A DNA stretch of 64,000 nucleotides from Wolbachia endosymbiont (group A) of Bibio marci (lineage in GTDB: Bacteria > Pseudomonadota > Alphaproteobacteria > Rickettsiales > Anaplasmataceae). Where the stretch lies: the NCBI RefSeq assembly GCF_947251645.1, contig NZ_OX366364.1, positions 806,001 through 870,000 on the forward strand. Direction: 5' to 3'. Positions 55,467 through 64,000 of the stretch are shown here, one piece after another. The notes below the pieces were generated by a model. That model made no database searches, was not told the DNA's origin, and saw nothing but the letters and a program-made list of their open reading frames with translations. The position numbers were made by a program, and so were the translations under genes. How positions within the stretch are numbered: the stretch's first letter is position 1; the number at the start of each line of letters is the position of its first letter.

Positions 55467-56152
55467 TTAATTTTCTTTATTTTGCTTATAACTTCCACAA
55501 GCAGTGCAAACATAAATGAAGAATACAAATATTCTTTTGGTAATTCTACATGAAATCCATGAAGTATGAGGTACACACCGACAAGTAAAATAAATAAGAT
55601 AGCAATTACTTTTAAGCCTGGGTTAGATTTGATTAACTGGGCGGTATAACTTGATAAAAACAGCATTGCTAGCATGGAAAATGTAAATGCTGTAGCAATT
55701 ATTACCATGTTATAAGTTAATGCTATAGCAGTTAATATCGAATCAACTGAAAAAACTAAATCTATTAATATAATTTGTAGCACAACTAAAAAAAATTTTG
55801 ATTTAACGTTTGCTTTCTTTTTATTTTTCTTACATACAAAGATGTCATCCCATAACTCCATAGAGCTTTTAACAATAAGGAATAATCCCCCTGCGATCAT
55901 AAGTAAATCCCTTGCTGAAATATTTAGCGATGCAGTGTGAAATATGGGTTTTTGCATTGACAATATAGATGATGTAAAAAATAGTATTACAAAACGCATT
56001 AATAGTGCTAATCCAAGGCCCATAAGGCGCACTCTTTCTCTCAGCGCATTTGGTACCTTATCTATTGCTAGAGAAATAAAAATTAAATTGTCTACACTAA
56101 GTATAGTTTCAAGTAGTGTAAGTGTCAGTAAAGTCCAAGCATCAGCTAGCAT
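55427..56152 (-). CDS. TerC-family membrane protein
   Basis: A 241-aa protein with about seven membrane segments. The TerC signatures are ETILSVDNLIFISLAIDKVP and LIDLVFSVDSILTAIAL, each with a membrane-embedded Asp. Relatives export manganese or load metalloenzymes; the exact role here is unknown. The last 13 residues (NRHTAIHSRYLSR) and the TAA at 55427-55429 are encoded by a palindromic repeat unit, so the natural C-terminus has been replaced or extended. Confidence 0.9.
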   Translation of the reverse strand: MLADAWTLLTLTLLETILSVDNLIFISLAIDKVPNALRERVRLMGLGLALLMRFVILFFTSSILSMQKPIFHTASLNISARDLLMIAGGLFLIVKSSMELWDDIFVCKKNKKKANVKSKFFLVVLQIILIDLVFSVDSILTAIALTYNMVIIATAFTFSMLAMLFLSSYTAQLIKSNPGLKVIAILFILLVGVYLILHGFHVELPKEYLYSSFMFALLVEVISKIKKINRHTAIHSRYLSR

Positions 56153-56397
56153 TTTTGTCCCAAATTCGGCTCCTCTTACTCTACAATAGATGTGTAAAAA
56201 TTAAGTGACTTCACTCAGAAGTTTTATAGCAGCTCTCCAGAAAAACAGGATGACTGAAGCAAACGTAATATAAAGTTCAGAGGCTTCTTCTATTTTCGTT
56301 TTTGAGCAAAATCAATAATAAGAGAGTTTCTTATTTTCATTTTTGACTTTATTTGAAAATAATATATACTATAAAAATAGTGTGCTAGGTTGAATGA

Positions 56398-57555
56398 ATG
56401 TATATTAAAGGATCACCATCAGGCAAAGTATTCGCTGGTTATCAGGCATTTATACCTAACCCCTTGCCACCAAAATTTGAATGGGACAATGATTTAGTTA
56501 ATAGTCTTTCCAGAGCAGATCATATTTTGGGTATGTTATCCAGGGAAGGAGCTAAATTGCCTAACCCTCATCTTCTCATACGACCCTTTATAACACGTGA
56601 AGCAGTTCTTTCAAGTAGAATCGAGGGAACTCAAGCAACTCTTGGTGAAATTTTGGCTCAAGAAGCAGGTGCTAACGTAGATCGCAATCCCGATGATTTA
56701 CAAGAAGTACGCAATTATATATCAGCGCTCGATTATGGACTAAAACGTTTACAATCTTTTCCACTGTCGCTTCAGTTGGTTAAAGAAATTCACGGAAAAC
56801 TTATGCAAGGTGTAAGAGGTTCTCACGCAATTCCAGGAGAATTTCGCCGAGTGCAAAATTGGATTGGAAGCTCAGGATGTACAATAGACACAGCAAAATA
56901 TGTGCCACCAATGCCAGGTGAATTGATGGGTTGCTTGGACTCTTTTGAAAAGTTTCTACATGATAGAACATTACCCCCACTTATACATATAGCTCTATGT
57001 CATTATCAATTTGAAGCGATTCACCCATTCTTGGACGGCAATGGACGTATTGGACGTTTATTAATAACATTACTTCTGATCGAAAGAAAATTATTACCAT
57101 TACCTCTGTTATACTTAAGTGCATTTTTTGAAGCTACAAAAAGTGAGTATTATGACCAACTTTACAATATAAGCAACAGAGGCACGTGGCATGATTGGTT
57201 CTCTTATTTCTTAAATGGTGTAGTACTGCAATCATTGGATGCATTGTCAAGAGCAGAACGAATTAACATTTTGATTGCAAATTGGCAAACTGAAGTTAGT
57301 TCTAAAACTGAGGGAGTTGCGAGTGGTATTGTAAGGTATCTCGCTGTAAACCCTTACTTTACTATAAGGAAAGTGGTTGAAAACTTAGGTGTCGTATTTA
57401 CAACAGCCCAAAGAGCAATCGTAAAGCTTGAAGATTTAGGCATCGTTTCACAAACTTCTCAAGGAAAGAGAGATCGGGTTTATTGTGCAACTGATATTTT
57501 GAATATTCTAGAAGAACCAACTAAGATTACAGAGAACTTCGATAGCACATTATAG
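56398..57555 (+). CDS. Fic-domain protein with N-terminal autoinhibitory motif
   Basis: A 385-aa Fic protein, likely an AMP-transferase acting on protein hydroxyls. The active-site motif HPFLDGNGRIGR is complete. The inhibitory helix motif (S/T)xxxE(G/N) is present near the N-terminus as SSRIEGTQ, with the Fic_N-type region IRPFITREAVLSSRIEG. The C-terminal 80 residues form a winged-helix-like domain (NPYFTIRKVVENLGVVFTTA, VKLEDLGIVSQ). This layout is common in bacterial regulatory Fic proteins and does not in itself indicate a host target. The start ATG is 56398. Confidence 0.92.
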   Translation: MYIKGSPSGKVFAGYQAFIPNPLPPKFEWDNDLVNSLSRADHILGMLSREGAKLPNPHLLIRPFITREAVLSSRIEGTQATLGEILAQEAGANVDRNPDDLQEVRNYISALDYGLKRLQSFPLSLQLVKEIHGKLMQGVRGSHAIPGEFRRVQNWIGSSGCTIDTAKYVPPMPGELMGCLDSFEKFLHDRTLPPLIHIALCHYQFEAIHPFLDGNGRIGRLLITLLLIERKLLPLPLLYLSAFFEATKSEYYDQLYNISNRGTWHDWFSYFLNGVVLQSLDALSRAERINILIANWQTEVSSKTEGVASGIVRYLAVNPYFTIRKVVENLGVVFTTAQRAIVKLEDLGIVSQTSQGKRDRVYCATDILNILEEPTKITENFDSTL

Positions 57556-57740
57556 CTATTATGATGAATAAATTCAGCAAACAGCAAGCTTAAAGAGTCT
57601 GATCCAATGGACATGCTGAACAAAAAGTAAGGAGCTCCTTTTGGAGAATTATATTAACTTATTAATCAATTGCTTGACTTTTAGCAGGATTTATTATATT
57701 ATTTATTAATGAGTAATGCAATCAAATCAAGGAGGATAGC

Positions 57741-58574
57741 ATGACTGGTGACGATAACAGAAAAGCTTTACAATCGATAATTACTAGCGAAAATAACAGT
57801 ATAAGTAGAATTGAGAAGTTAAGAGATTTTCTTGGAAAAGAAAAAGAAATAACTATTAATAAAGACACATTTGCATGTGCTTTACGCTGCCCACAAACTA
57901 CAAAGGAAGCGATAGTACACGAAATTCTGCTTCATTTTATACAAAATCCTGGCGAGCAATCACTAGAACAAGTAATACAATACTTAGATGGAGCAATACA
58001 ATCTAGGATATATGCAAAAAACAACCCAGCAAGAAATCTAGATGAGGAACTTCGTACTCATATAAACTTTAAAGATGAAAAGGGAAATACATTACTACAT
58101 CATGCAGTTATAGGTAATAAAACTGAAGAAATAACCACCCTTCTTGTTGCATATAGTGCAAATCCTTTGATACAAAACGCGGATAATAAAATTCCTTTAG
58201 ATTTAGCTCAAGGAAAAACAAAAGAAGTGCTTATTAAAAGTATGAAAAAACAAGCTAATACGAAAAAAGAAAGCGCTATGATAGGCAGTTTGGTGCCTGG
58301 CATAATGATTAGTGGTTTTCTTGGTGTTGTACTTGGAGCTGGTGTATGTGTTGCAGTAAATCTTTCTGGTGGTATGATACTAGGTGTAATGATAGCACCT
58401 GTTCTTGTTGCTAGTATAGCTGTTGGGCTGGCCATGTATTTTTTGAGTCAAGACTATGAACAGGCTAAAGCGATAGAAAAAACTATTAGCACTGTTAGCT
58501 CTGAAATATCCGTTGGTGATGCAACTGCCGCTAATAAAAATAATAAAGAAGGGCCACAACCTACATATAGCTGA
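57741..58574 (+). CDS. Ankyrin-repeat protein with C-terminal membrane hairpin
   Basis: A 277-aa protein. Residues 1-105 are helical with one CALRC; at about 110-160 there are one to two ankyrin repeats (KGNTLLHHAVIGNKTEEITT, NKIPLDLAQG). Two long glycine-rich membrane segments follow (about 180-238: MIGSLVPGIMISGFLGVVLG, then MIAPVLVASIAVGLAMYFLS), and a polar tail. It has a perfect AAGGAGG. Its last four codons and TGA lie in the first bases of a palindromic repeat (TATAGCTGA). The ankyrin-plus-hairpin plan resembles the 19339-20071 pair. Confidence 0.8.
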   Translation: MTGDDNRKALQSIITSENNSISRIEKLRDFLGKEKEITINKDTFACALRCPQTTKEAIVHEILLHFIQNPGEQSLEQVIQYLDGAIQSRIYAKNNPARNLDEELRTHINFKDEKGNTLLHHAVIGNKTEEITTLLVAYSANPLIQNADNKIPLDLAQGKTKEVLIKSMKKQANTKKESAMIGSLVPGIMISGFLGVVLGAGVCVAVNLSGGMILGVMIAPVLVASIAVGLAMYFLSQDYEQAKAIEKTISTVSSEISVGDATAANKNNKEGPQPTYS

Positions 58575-58835
58575 CCCAAGCAACACGTCATACCGCGATT
58601 CATTCGCGGTATCTTGGCATAGATTCCGCTAACTAGTAGCGGAATGACGAATTTGTCGTTTTTCAAATTGTCGGTAAATCTAAGTCAGCTTAGCTATAGA
58701 AAAAGCTATAGTATTTTTCAAACTAAATAATAAACCTTGTAATTAGGATACTCTGGATTCCAGCGTCACGCGCTGGAATGACAACTGATACTCCTACTCT
58801 TTATGTCATCCAAGTAGCTAACACCGTGATCCAGG
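58566..58835. repeat. Palindromic element and second-family repeats
   Basis: A complete two-hairpin copy (58566-58699; TATAGCTGA to TTAGCTATA) is followed by GGATTCCAGCGTCACGCGCT...GGAATGACA (about 58752-58782) and CATCCAAGTAGCTAACACCG. The 382-bp gap before mutS has no gene. The AT-rich 58840-58956 should hold its promoter. Confidence 0.82.
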
Positions 58836-58956
58836 AAATTTAATTGTTTTAAATTTTCCCCTCTATACACCTATTTAAAATTTATGTTATTCACATGTGC
58901 AATATAATCTATAATAACATTGAATTTATTACCAATACAATATATTAAAAAATATT

Positions 58957-61467
58957 ATGAGCTTTGTGAAAGAAAGAAACACTCCTGTGATGGAGCAATA
59001 TTTAAACCTGAAAGCTCAATACAAGGATCATCTGCTATTTTATAGGCTAGGAGATTTTTATGAGTTGTTTTTCGATGATGCTATTAAAGCTGCGAAATTG
59101 CTGAATATAGTGCTCACTAAGAGAGGTAATTCGTGTGGGCAAGAAATACCAATGTGTGGAGTGCCAGCACACAGTAGCGAATCTTACCTACACAAGCTAA
59201 TAGATTTAGGATTCAAAGTAGCAATCTGTGACCAATTAGAAACTGCTGATGAAGCAAAAAAGAGGGGCTATAAATCCATAGTAAAACGTGATGTAGTGCG
59301 AGTTGTAACTCCAGGTACAATTATAGAAGATTCACTATTAGAGGATAAAAGCAATAATTATCTCGCGTCCATAGTTGAACAAAATGACGAATATGCTATT
59401 AGTTGGCTTGAATTATCAACGGGAAAATTTTTTCACACTTTAACGAGTTTGAAAGCTCTAGATAGTGATTTGTTGCGTATATCACCAAGAGAATTATTAA
59501 TTTCTGAAAAATTCACTGAGGACGAAAAAATTAGATCGGTTTTAAAAAATTATAAAATATCAATTACGCAACACGCACAGAGCTTTTTTGAGTATAGTAA
59601 ATCTCACAGAACATTATGCGAGTTTTATAAAATCAGGGAACTTGGGAGTATAGGAAATTTCAGCAAAGTAGAAATCATGGCGTGTGGTGCACTACTTGAA
59701 TATGTCAGAGTAACACAAAGGGGCTCTATTCCAAGGCTTGAATTCCCAAAAACCTATAAGCAACAAAATTTCATGCTTATTGATGCTTCAGCAAGGAGAA
59801 ATCTTGAGTTGTTTTCAACTCAATTTGGTGAAAAGAAAGGTTCACTAATTTCAGTTATTGATCACACAGTTACAGCCTCTGGTGGACGCCTGTTAAAACA
59901 AATGCTTGCTTCACCACTTGCTTGCTCCAAGGCAATCAATTTGAGGCTCAGCACCGCTCAATTTTTTGTAAATAATCATGAGCCACGCAGAAAAATACGA
60001 GAAATATTATCTAACATTCCAGATATTGAGAGGTCTTTATCGCGCTTAATACTAGGGCGTGGTTCACCAAAGGATATGAACCTATTAAAAATAGGCCTCG
60101 GAAAAACTTTAGAGTTGTCTGAGTTTCTGTCTACCTTGCATAATTATTGTTTAAGTGAAAAATCAGCAACTAACTCTCAGATGTCATTCCAGTGCTTGAC
60201 CAGAGGAAAGGAACCAGTGTCTACTACTCAGGTGATAAGTAGTGACGAGAGTGAACTAAACACAATACATAAAAGCCTTGGCAATCATAAAGATCTATTT
60301 GAACTGCTAAATAGTGCTATACTTGATAATAACCTCAGTTCCATGAAAGAAGGAGGGTTTATTCACTCAAAATACAACTCAGAATTATCTGAGTTATCCT
60401 ACATATTAAATAACAGTAACAAGTTGATAACCAAACTCCGTGAATCTTATCGCAACCTAACTGGCATTGCCGCACTCAAAATATTACACAACAACATACT
60501 CGGTTATTACGTTGAAGTGTCGGCAAATCACAAAATAACTTTGGATATATTTATTCATAGGCAAAGCTTAGCAAATAGCATGCGCTACACTACTAATGAA
60601 TTGAAAGAACTAGAAAATAAAATTCTTACGGCACGTGATGCTGCAATCGGCTTAGAAATGAAAATTTTTAGTGAACTGTGTAGTGAAGTCGCTAAAGAAT
60701 CTGAAAAAATTGCTCTTGCTGCAAATGCTTTGGCAAAACTTGATATTAGAACCGCGTTTGCAGAGCTTGCAGTGCAAAATAATTACGTAAAACCCATTAT
60801 TGATGACAGCAAAGAGTTCAATATCTGTAGCGGAAGACATCCAGTGGTTGAAATTAACGATAAATTCATTGCAAATAGCATCAATTTAGCTAGTATACAT
60901 CTAATTACTGGTCCTAATATGGCTGGAAAAAGCACTTTCTTGAGGCAAAACGCTCTCATTGCAGTTTTAGCTCACATGGGGTCATTTGTGCCAGCAGAGA
61001 GTGCGCATATTGGAGTGATTGACAAGATATTCAGCAGGGTTGGTGCAACAGATAATATAACAGCTGGTTATTCTACCTTCATGGTAGAGATGATCGAAAC
61101 AGCAACGATAGTAAATCAGGCAACGGACCGTTCCTTGGTGATACTTGATGAAATTGGTAGGGGCACAGGGGTGTATGATGGATTATCTATTGCACAGGCG
61201 GTGATTGAACATATTCACAATGTAAATAAGTGCCGCGCCATTTTTGCAACTCATTATCATGAATTAACTAAAGTAAGCAAATACTTGAAGAACGTGAAAT
61301 GTTTTTGTGTAAAAATAAGAGAGTGGAACGGAGAGGTTATCTTTCTACATGAAGTAATTGAAGGCATTGCAGATGAGTCATATGGAATACATGTGGCAAA
61401 ACTTGCTGGTTTTCCTGATTCTGTTTTAAATAGAGCAAGTGAGGTGTTTGAGGAGCTAAAGGCTTGA
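58957..61467 (+). CDS. mutS: DNA mismatch repair protein MutS
   Basis: An 836-aa mismatch sensor. The N-terminal mismatch-binding motif is in [14 protein letters not shown] (F-x-E). The ATPase has [14 protein letters not shown] (Walker A), [18 protein letters not shown] (Walker B/signature) and FATHYHELT. In the middle of the lever domain (DNA about 60180-60236) lies a stretch of about 20 residues, [19 protein letters not shown], that derives from the second palindromic repeat family and is unlike MutS. The domain around it is otherwise normal, so function is probably kept. Confidence 0.95.
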   Translation: MSFVKERNTPVMEQYLNLKAQYKDHLLFYRLGDFYELFFDDAIKAAKLLNIVLTKRGNSCGQEIPMCGVPAHSSESYLHKLIDLGFKVAICDQLETADEAKKRGYKSIVKRDVVRVVTPGTIIEDSLLEDKSNNYLASIVEQNDEYAISWLELSTGKFFHTLTSLKALDSDLLRISPRELLISEKFTEDEKIRSVLKNYKISITQHAQSFFEYSKSHRTLCEFYKIRELGSIGNFSKVEIMACGALLEYVRVTQRGSIPRLEFPKTYKQQNFMLIDASARRNLELFSTQFGEKKGSLISVIDHTVTASGGRLLKQMLASPLACSKAINLRLSTAQFFVNNHEPRRKIREILSNIPDIERSLSRLILGRGSPKDMNLLKIGLGKTLELSEFLSTLHNYCLSEKSATNSQMSFQCLTRGKEPVSTTQVISSDESELNTIHKSLGNHKDLFELLNSAILDNNLSSMKEGGFIHSKYNSELSELSYILNNSNKLITKLRESYRNLTGIAALKILHNNILGYYVEVSANHKITLDIFIHRQSLANSMRYTTNELKELENKILTARDAAIGLEMKIFSELCSEVAKESEKIALAANALAKLDIRTAFAELAVQNNYVKPIIDDSKEFNICSGRHPVVEINDKFIANSINLASIHLITGPNMAGKSTFLRQNALIAVLAHMGSFVPAESAHIGVIDKIFSRVGATDNITAGYSTFMVEMIETATIVNQATDRSLVILDEIGRGTGVYDGLSIAQAVIEHIHNVNKCRAIFATHYHELTKVSKYLKNVKCFCVKIREWNGEVIFLHEVIEGIADESYGIHVAKLAGFPDSVLNRASEVFEELKA
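60180..60236. repeat. Repeat-derived segment inside mutS
   Basis: GATGTCATTCCAGTGCTTGA and AACCAGTGTCTACTACTCAG match pieces of the intergenic second-family repeats (compare 47063 and 54000), with several point changes. The length is compatible with the frame, and the edges are approximate. Confidence 0.7.
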
Positions 61468-61613
61468 GAGGAAATTCTTACATAACTATTGTTTAAGTGA
61501 AGAGTTGCCCACACAGTCCACCATATGTGTCAAATTAAGCTCAAAATTGTAAGCTTAAAATATGGTTGAATAATTGTGTGTATAATTATTAATCTTTTCT
61601 CAGTATTTTTACT

Positions 61614-61859
61614 ATGGCTCTTTCTAAATTTCTTGATCCCAAGAATGATGTTGCGTTCCGGCGTATCTTTGGCACTGAAAAAAATAAAGACATCCTCATT
61701 CACTTTCTCAATGATATTTTGGGGTTCACTGGCAAAGATGAAATAAAAGAAATAGAATTCCTCAGCACTATTCAAGATGCTGAAATTGCCTCTAAAAAAC
61801 AAAGTATCGTTGATGTACTCTGCAGGGATGAAAATGGGGTGCAAGTAATAGTCGAAATG
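61614..61859 (+). pseudogene. Rpn-family nuclease gene, cut after 82 codons
   Basis: It starts MALSKFLDPKNDVAFRRIFG, like the intact copy at 41971-42900, and runs to VIVEM. The next residue should be the Q of the catalytic E-x-Q, but a group II intron begins exactly there. The open frame continues through the intron to 62057 with meaningless sequence. The 3' part of the gene is not in the window. Confidence 0.85.
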
Positions 61860-62433
61860 GTGCGACCTGAAAGTCTTCGGTCATATTGTTTAAAAGGAGA
61901 GGAATTCATTCAGAAAGAAACTGAAAGGATTTTAAAACTTATTGAACCAGATGTTTTGCCATCTGAGTCTACGCATCAGTGCGAATCGGGCAACCGATTG
62001 GTGCCGAGCGATGCGGACAATGAACCTCCTCTTGAAAAAGAAGATGCTAAATCGTGAGAATAGCATAAACTACAAGCATCATGTGGTTGGAGGGCTAGGC
62101 TAAGTGGTATGGTGAACGTAAGTAAAGCTTCATAAGTATCGTAAAGATTAAAGAGCTAAAGATGCTGATAAGCTCTGACCAAAAGGTAATGTGGATAAGT
62201 TGCATTCTTCATTTCTGGATGTACGCAAATCACCGGTATAGAGAAGCCACCTAACCCACTGTTGTATGACAGAAGGAACAGGGTAAGCCTGTATTTTCGC
62301 CTATATGGCAAGCAAACCGCAAGGAATGCTGATGGTAGTGTAGGTAAAGGAAAATGGAGAAAGCGAATGCCGTTTTATAATGAAATGGATAGAATTTGTA
62401 ACATTAATTCGTGTGAAAACGAGCAGACTTCAA
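61860..62433 (+). mobile_element. Group II intron, 5' fragment
   Basis: It begins GTGCGACC, the group II 5' consensus GUGYG, directly after the exon codon ATG. A GACC...GGTC helix follows and, further in, GGTGAACGTAAGTAAAGC and GAACAGGGTAAGCCTGTA, typical of domain I. The fragment lacks the reverse transcriptase and the 3' domains V-VI and stops at the left end of an IS982 copy. It cannot splice. Confidence 0.75.
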
Positions 62434-63374
62434 ACCCCAGTTGCGGATTAGCCAACGAAGTAAAGCTTAGAAATGCAGCGGCTGCATGGAATATGAAACA
62501 AGCGTAGAAAAAATGTGTACCAAAAAATTTATCGGTGATCTGTGGCGAGTATGCTCAATCTCAAATTTGTTTTTCAGAGAGCCAAAAACTGTCTCAATAA
62601 TCGATCTTTTTCTTAACAAAATCTTCTCATTTAGCACCATTAATGAGTTTTTCATACCTTTTTTTATACTGGTTACAAGCTTTAACCCTCTATCGAATAA
62701 TTCGTGAAAAAGATCTTTTTTGATATATCCTTTATCTCCAAACAATAATCCAGTCAATTTCTGAGTTAAATTTGGCACAGGTATCAATGTTGCCTTTTGT
62801 CACCGTAACCCCTTGAATTTTGCCAGTTTCGTTGATTACTAGATGTACCGAAAAACCACCCATAGGTAGTCTTTCCAATCTTTGCCAACCCTTTGAAAAC
62901 TTTGTTTCTCGAGGTCCTTTTTGGATGGCAAACAGCGATAGATGTTGCATCTATGTACGAAATCCCTGTCACTTTTGACTGTTCGCAAAACCATTGCATT
63001 AAGAGCGCTAAATACCATAAAACCCGCGATTTTAGCCTAATAAACCTACTATAGGATGGCAATTTTGGAAACGCTGTTTCGTATAATAATTTCAAATAAT
63101 GCACATAGAAAATTTTAAAATTGTCGCACTTGATATAGCAATATTATGGTAAAAATCTCTGAATGCGTAATCTCTGGCGTCCTGGTTGGTTTTTTGCCAC
63201 TTGGTAGAAGTTTTTCTGCAAAATTTTTGTCAACTGAATTGCAAAAATCGTCGATCAGGCAAAATAATTCTGTTATATTTTTATTCATGGGTAACCTCTC
63301 TATTTTGTGAATAATTTACGGAGGTTACCCTATTTTCCTGGCTTTTTCACTGCTTTCTAATTCGCAACTGGGGT
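62434..63374. mobile_element. IS982-family insertion sequence, degraded
   Basis: The ends are inverted repeats ACCCCAGTTGCGGATTAG and ACCCCAGTTGCGAATTAG (one mismatch), starting with ACCC as in IS982. It is about 941 bp and encloses a broken transposase. It sits inside the group II intron fragment. No clear target duplication is seen. Confidence 0.8.
62467..63288 (-). pseudogene. IS982-family transposase, several frameshifts
   Basis: From ATG 63288: MNKNITELFCLIDDFCNSVD, KKPTRTPEITHSEI, then in other frames FPKLPSYSRFIRLKSRVL, SYIDATSIAVCHPKRTSRNK, HLVINETGKIQGVTVTKGNI, and LLFGDKGYIKKDLFHELFD to the end (KRSIIETVFGSLKNKFEIEH). The DDE residues can be picked out, but at least three frameshifts and a nonsense codon inactivate it. 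Confidence 0.85.
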
Positions 63375-63500
63375 TTGTAAGGTGGTCTACTAAAATTTTA
63401 CTCTATAAAACAATGTCTGAGCTATGCAATTAATACATTGTCAACACAACTGACTTATAAAAGCAAATACTATAACCTTAAAAAGAAGAGAGAAAATATT

Positions 63501-64000
63501 ATGTTTAGTTTAAGAAAGATCTTGGGAAGAAAAATAACTTATCAGGCAAATGATTCGAAATTGAAAGAGAAAGATGAAAAAAGTATTTTAAAATTAGCAT
63601 CAAAAATAAAAGGCAAAAAAAGTAGCATTGCTGAAGAACTAGAAAAAATATCTGAAAAGGAAAAACAAAGGATTCTTACTACGGAAGTAAGCAAACATCG
63701 GGGTAAAGAATCAACTTTTACACTACTTACTCATGCTACATTTTGCGAGAATAGTCAAGCTGTAAAGGATATTTTGCAACAAGCCAAGTTGAGCAACCTT
63801 TTAAAGAGTGTTCTTAGTGCAAAAATAATTAGTGATGATTCATTAATTTACACACCGCTTACTTATGCCATATTATGTAAAAATAGCAAAGCTATTAAAG
63901 AAATTTTAAAAGTCTCTAAGGAGAACGGTATTCTGAAAGATATTCTTGACGCAACAATAACTATAAAATATCTAGATGGTCGGAGAGCAACTGTTACACC
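63501..64000 (+). CDS. Ankyrin-like protein, 3' end outside window
   Basis: The frame opens at ATG 63501 (MFSLRKILGRKITYQANDSK) and is open to the window edge, at least 166 codons. A basic N-terminus and a charged helix are followed by two weak ankyrin-like units of about 45 residues: FTLLTHATFCENSQAVKDIL and YTPLTYAILCKNSKAIKEIL, each followed by a hydrophobic helix. Function unknown. It begins 127 bases after the IS982 end. Confidence 0.7.
   Translation, partial: MFSLRKILGRKITYQANDSKLKEKDEKSILKLASKIKGKKSSIAEELEKISEKEKQRILTTEVSKHRGKESTFTLLTHATFCENSQAVKDILQQAKLSNLLKSVLSAKIISDDSLIYTPLTYAILCKNSKAIKEILKVSKENGILKDILDATITIKYLDGRRATVT

Overview
The window looks like a piece of a Wolbachia chromosome (Alphaproteobacteria, Rickettsiales; supergroup not resolved). 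The reasons are the AT-rich base composition, housekeeping genes of Rickettsiales type scattered singly, several ankyrin-repeat and coiled-coil/transmembrane proteins, a lone HK97-type capsid gene, small RelE-type toxin-antitoxin pairs, Rpn-type nuclease genes, a group II intron fragment, many IS relics and very abundant palindromic intergenic repeats. No rRNA, tRNA, CRISPR array or cytoplasmic-incompatibility operon was recognised.

Layout. 1-8.3 kb: end of pstB, rmuC, a small unknown protein, an orphan HK97 capsid gene, pyrF, and two related coiled-coil membrane proteins, one broken by two stop codons. 8.3-17 kb: valS (with a palindromic repeat inserted in frame), a coiled-coil protein with 375-bp internal repeats, a gamma-carbonic-anhydrase-like protein, secG-pyrG and tadA. 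17-27.4 kb: a tandem pair of 326-bp MITE-like elements, an MFS transporter, a frameshifted ankyrin gene, three toxin-antitoxin cassettes in different states of decay, ygfZ, groES-groEL, a dead DsbD-like gene and two small cysteine-containing proteins. 27.7-39.6 kb: an alanine/sodium symporter, a 956-aa disordered repeat protein, maf and infA, a 967-aa coiled-coil protein, purA and a 555-aa orphan. 39.6-47 kb: ccmC, ppsR, rpmJ, an ftsB-like gene, an Rpn nuclease, an AEC and a Bcr/CflA transporter, then IS481 and IS5 relics. 47-64 kb: an ankyrin protein, a frameshifted membrane protein, prs-gatC, a duplicated guaA leader driving a small unknown gene, guaA, an intact IS5-type element, terC, a Fic protein, a short ankyrin/membrane protein, mutS, an Rpn gene split by a group II intron that is itself cut by an IS982 copy, and the start of an ankyrin-like gene.

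How it fits together. The housekeeping set covers pyrimidine, purine, CTP and GMP synthesis (pyrF, pyrG, purA, guaA, prs), translation (valS, tadA, infA, rpmJ, gatC), protein export and folding (secG, groESL), cytochrome c biogenesis (ccmC) and repair (mutS, rmuC). Between these lie fast-evolving genes that could act on the host: two large proteins sharing an undescribed N-terminal domain, ankyrin proteins, coiled-coil membrane proteins and a Fic enzyme. A two-hairpin palindromic repeat with TATAGCTAA ends and a second family of short palindromes fill most intergenic gaps. They also serve as landing sites for an IS5-type element and two MITE-like elements, and they have entered the reading frames of valS, mutS and terC. 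Pseudogenes at many stages (homopolymer slips, 4-bp duplication, nonsense codons, nested insertions) point to ongoing genome decay.
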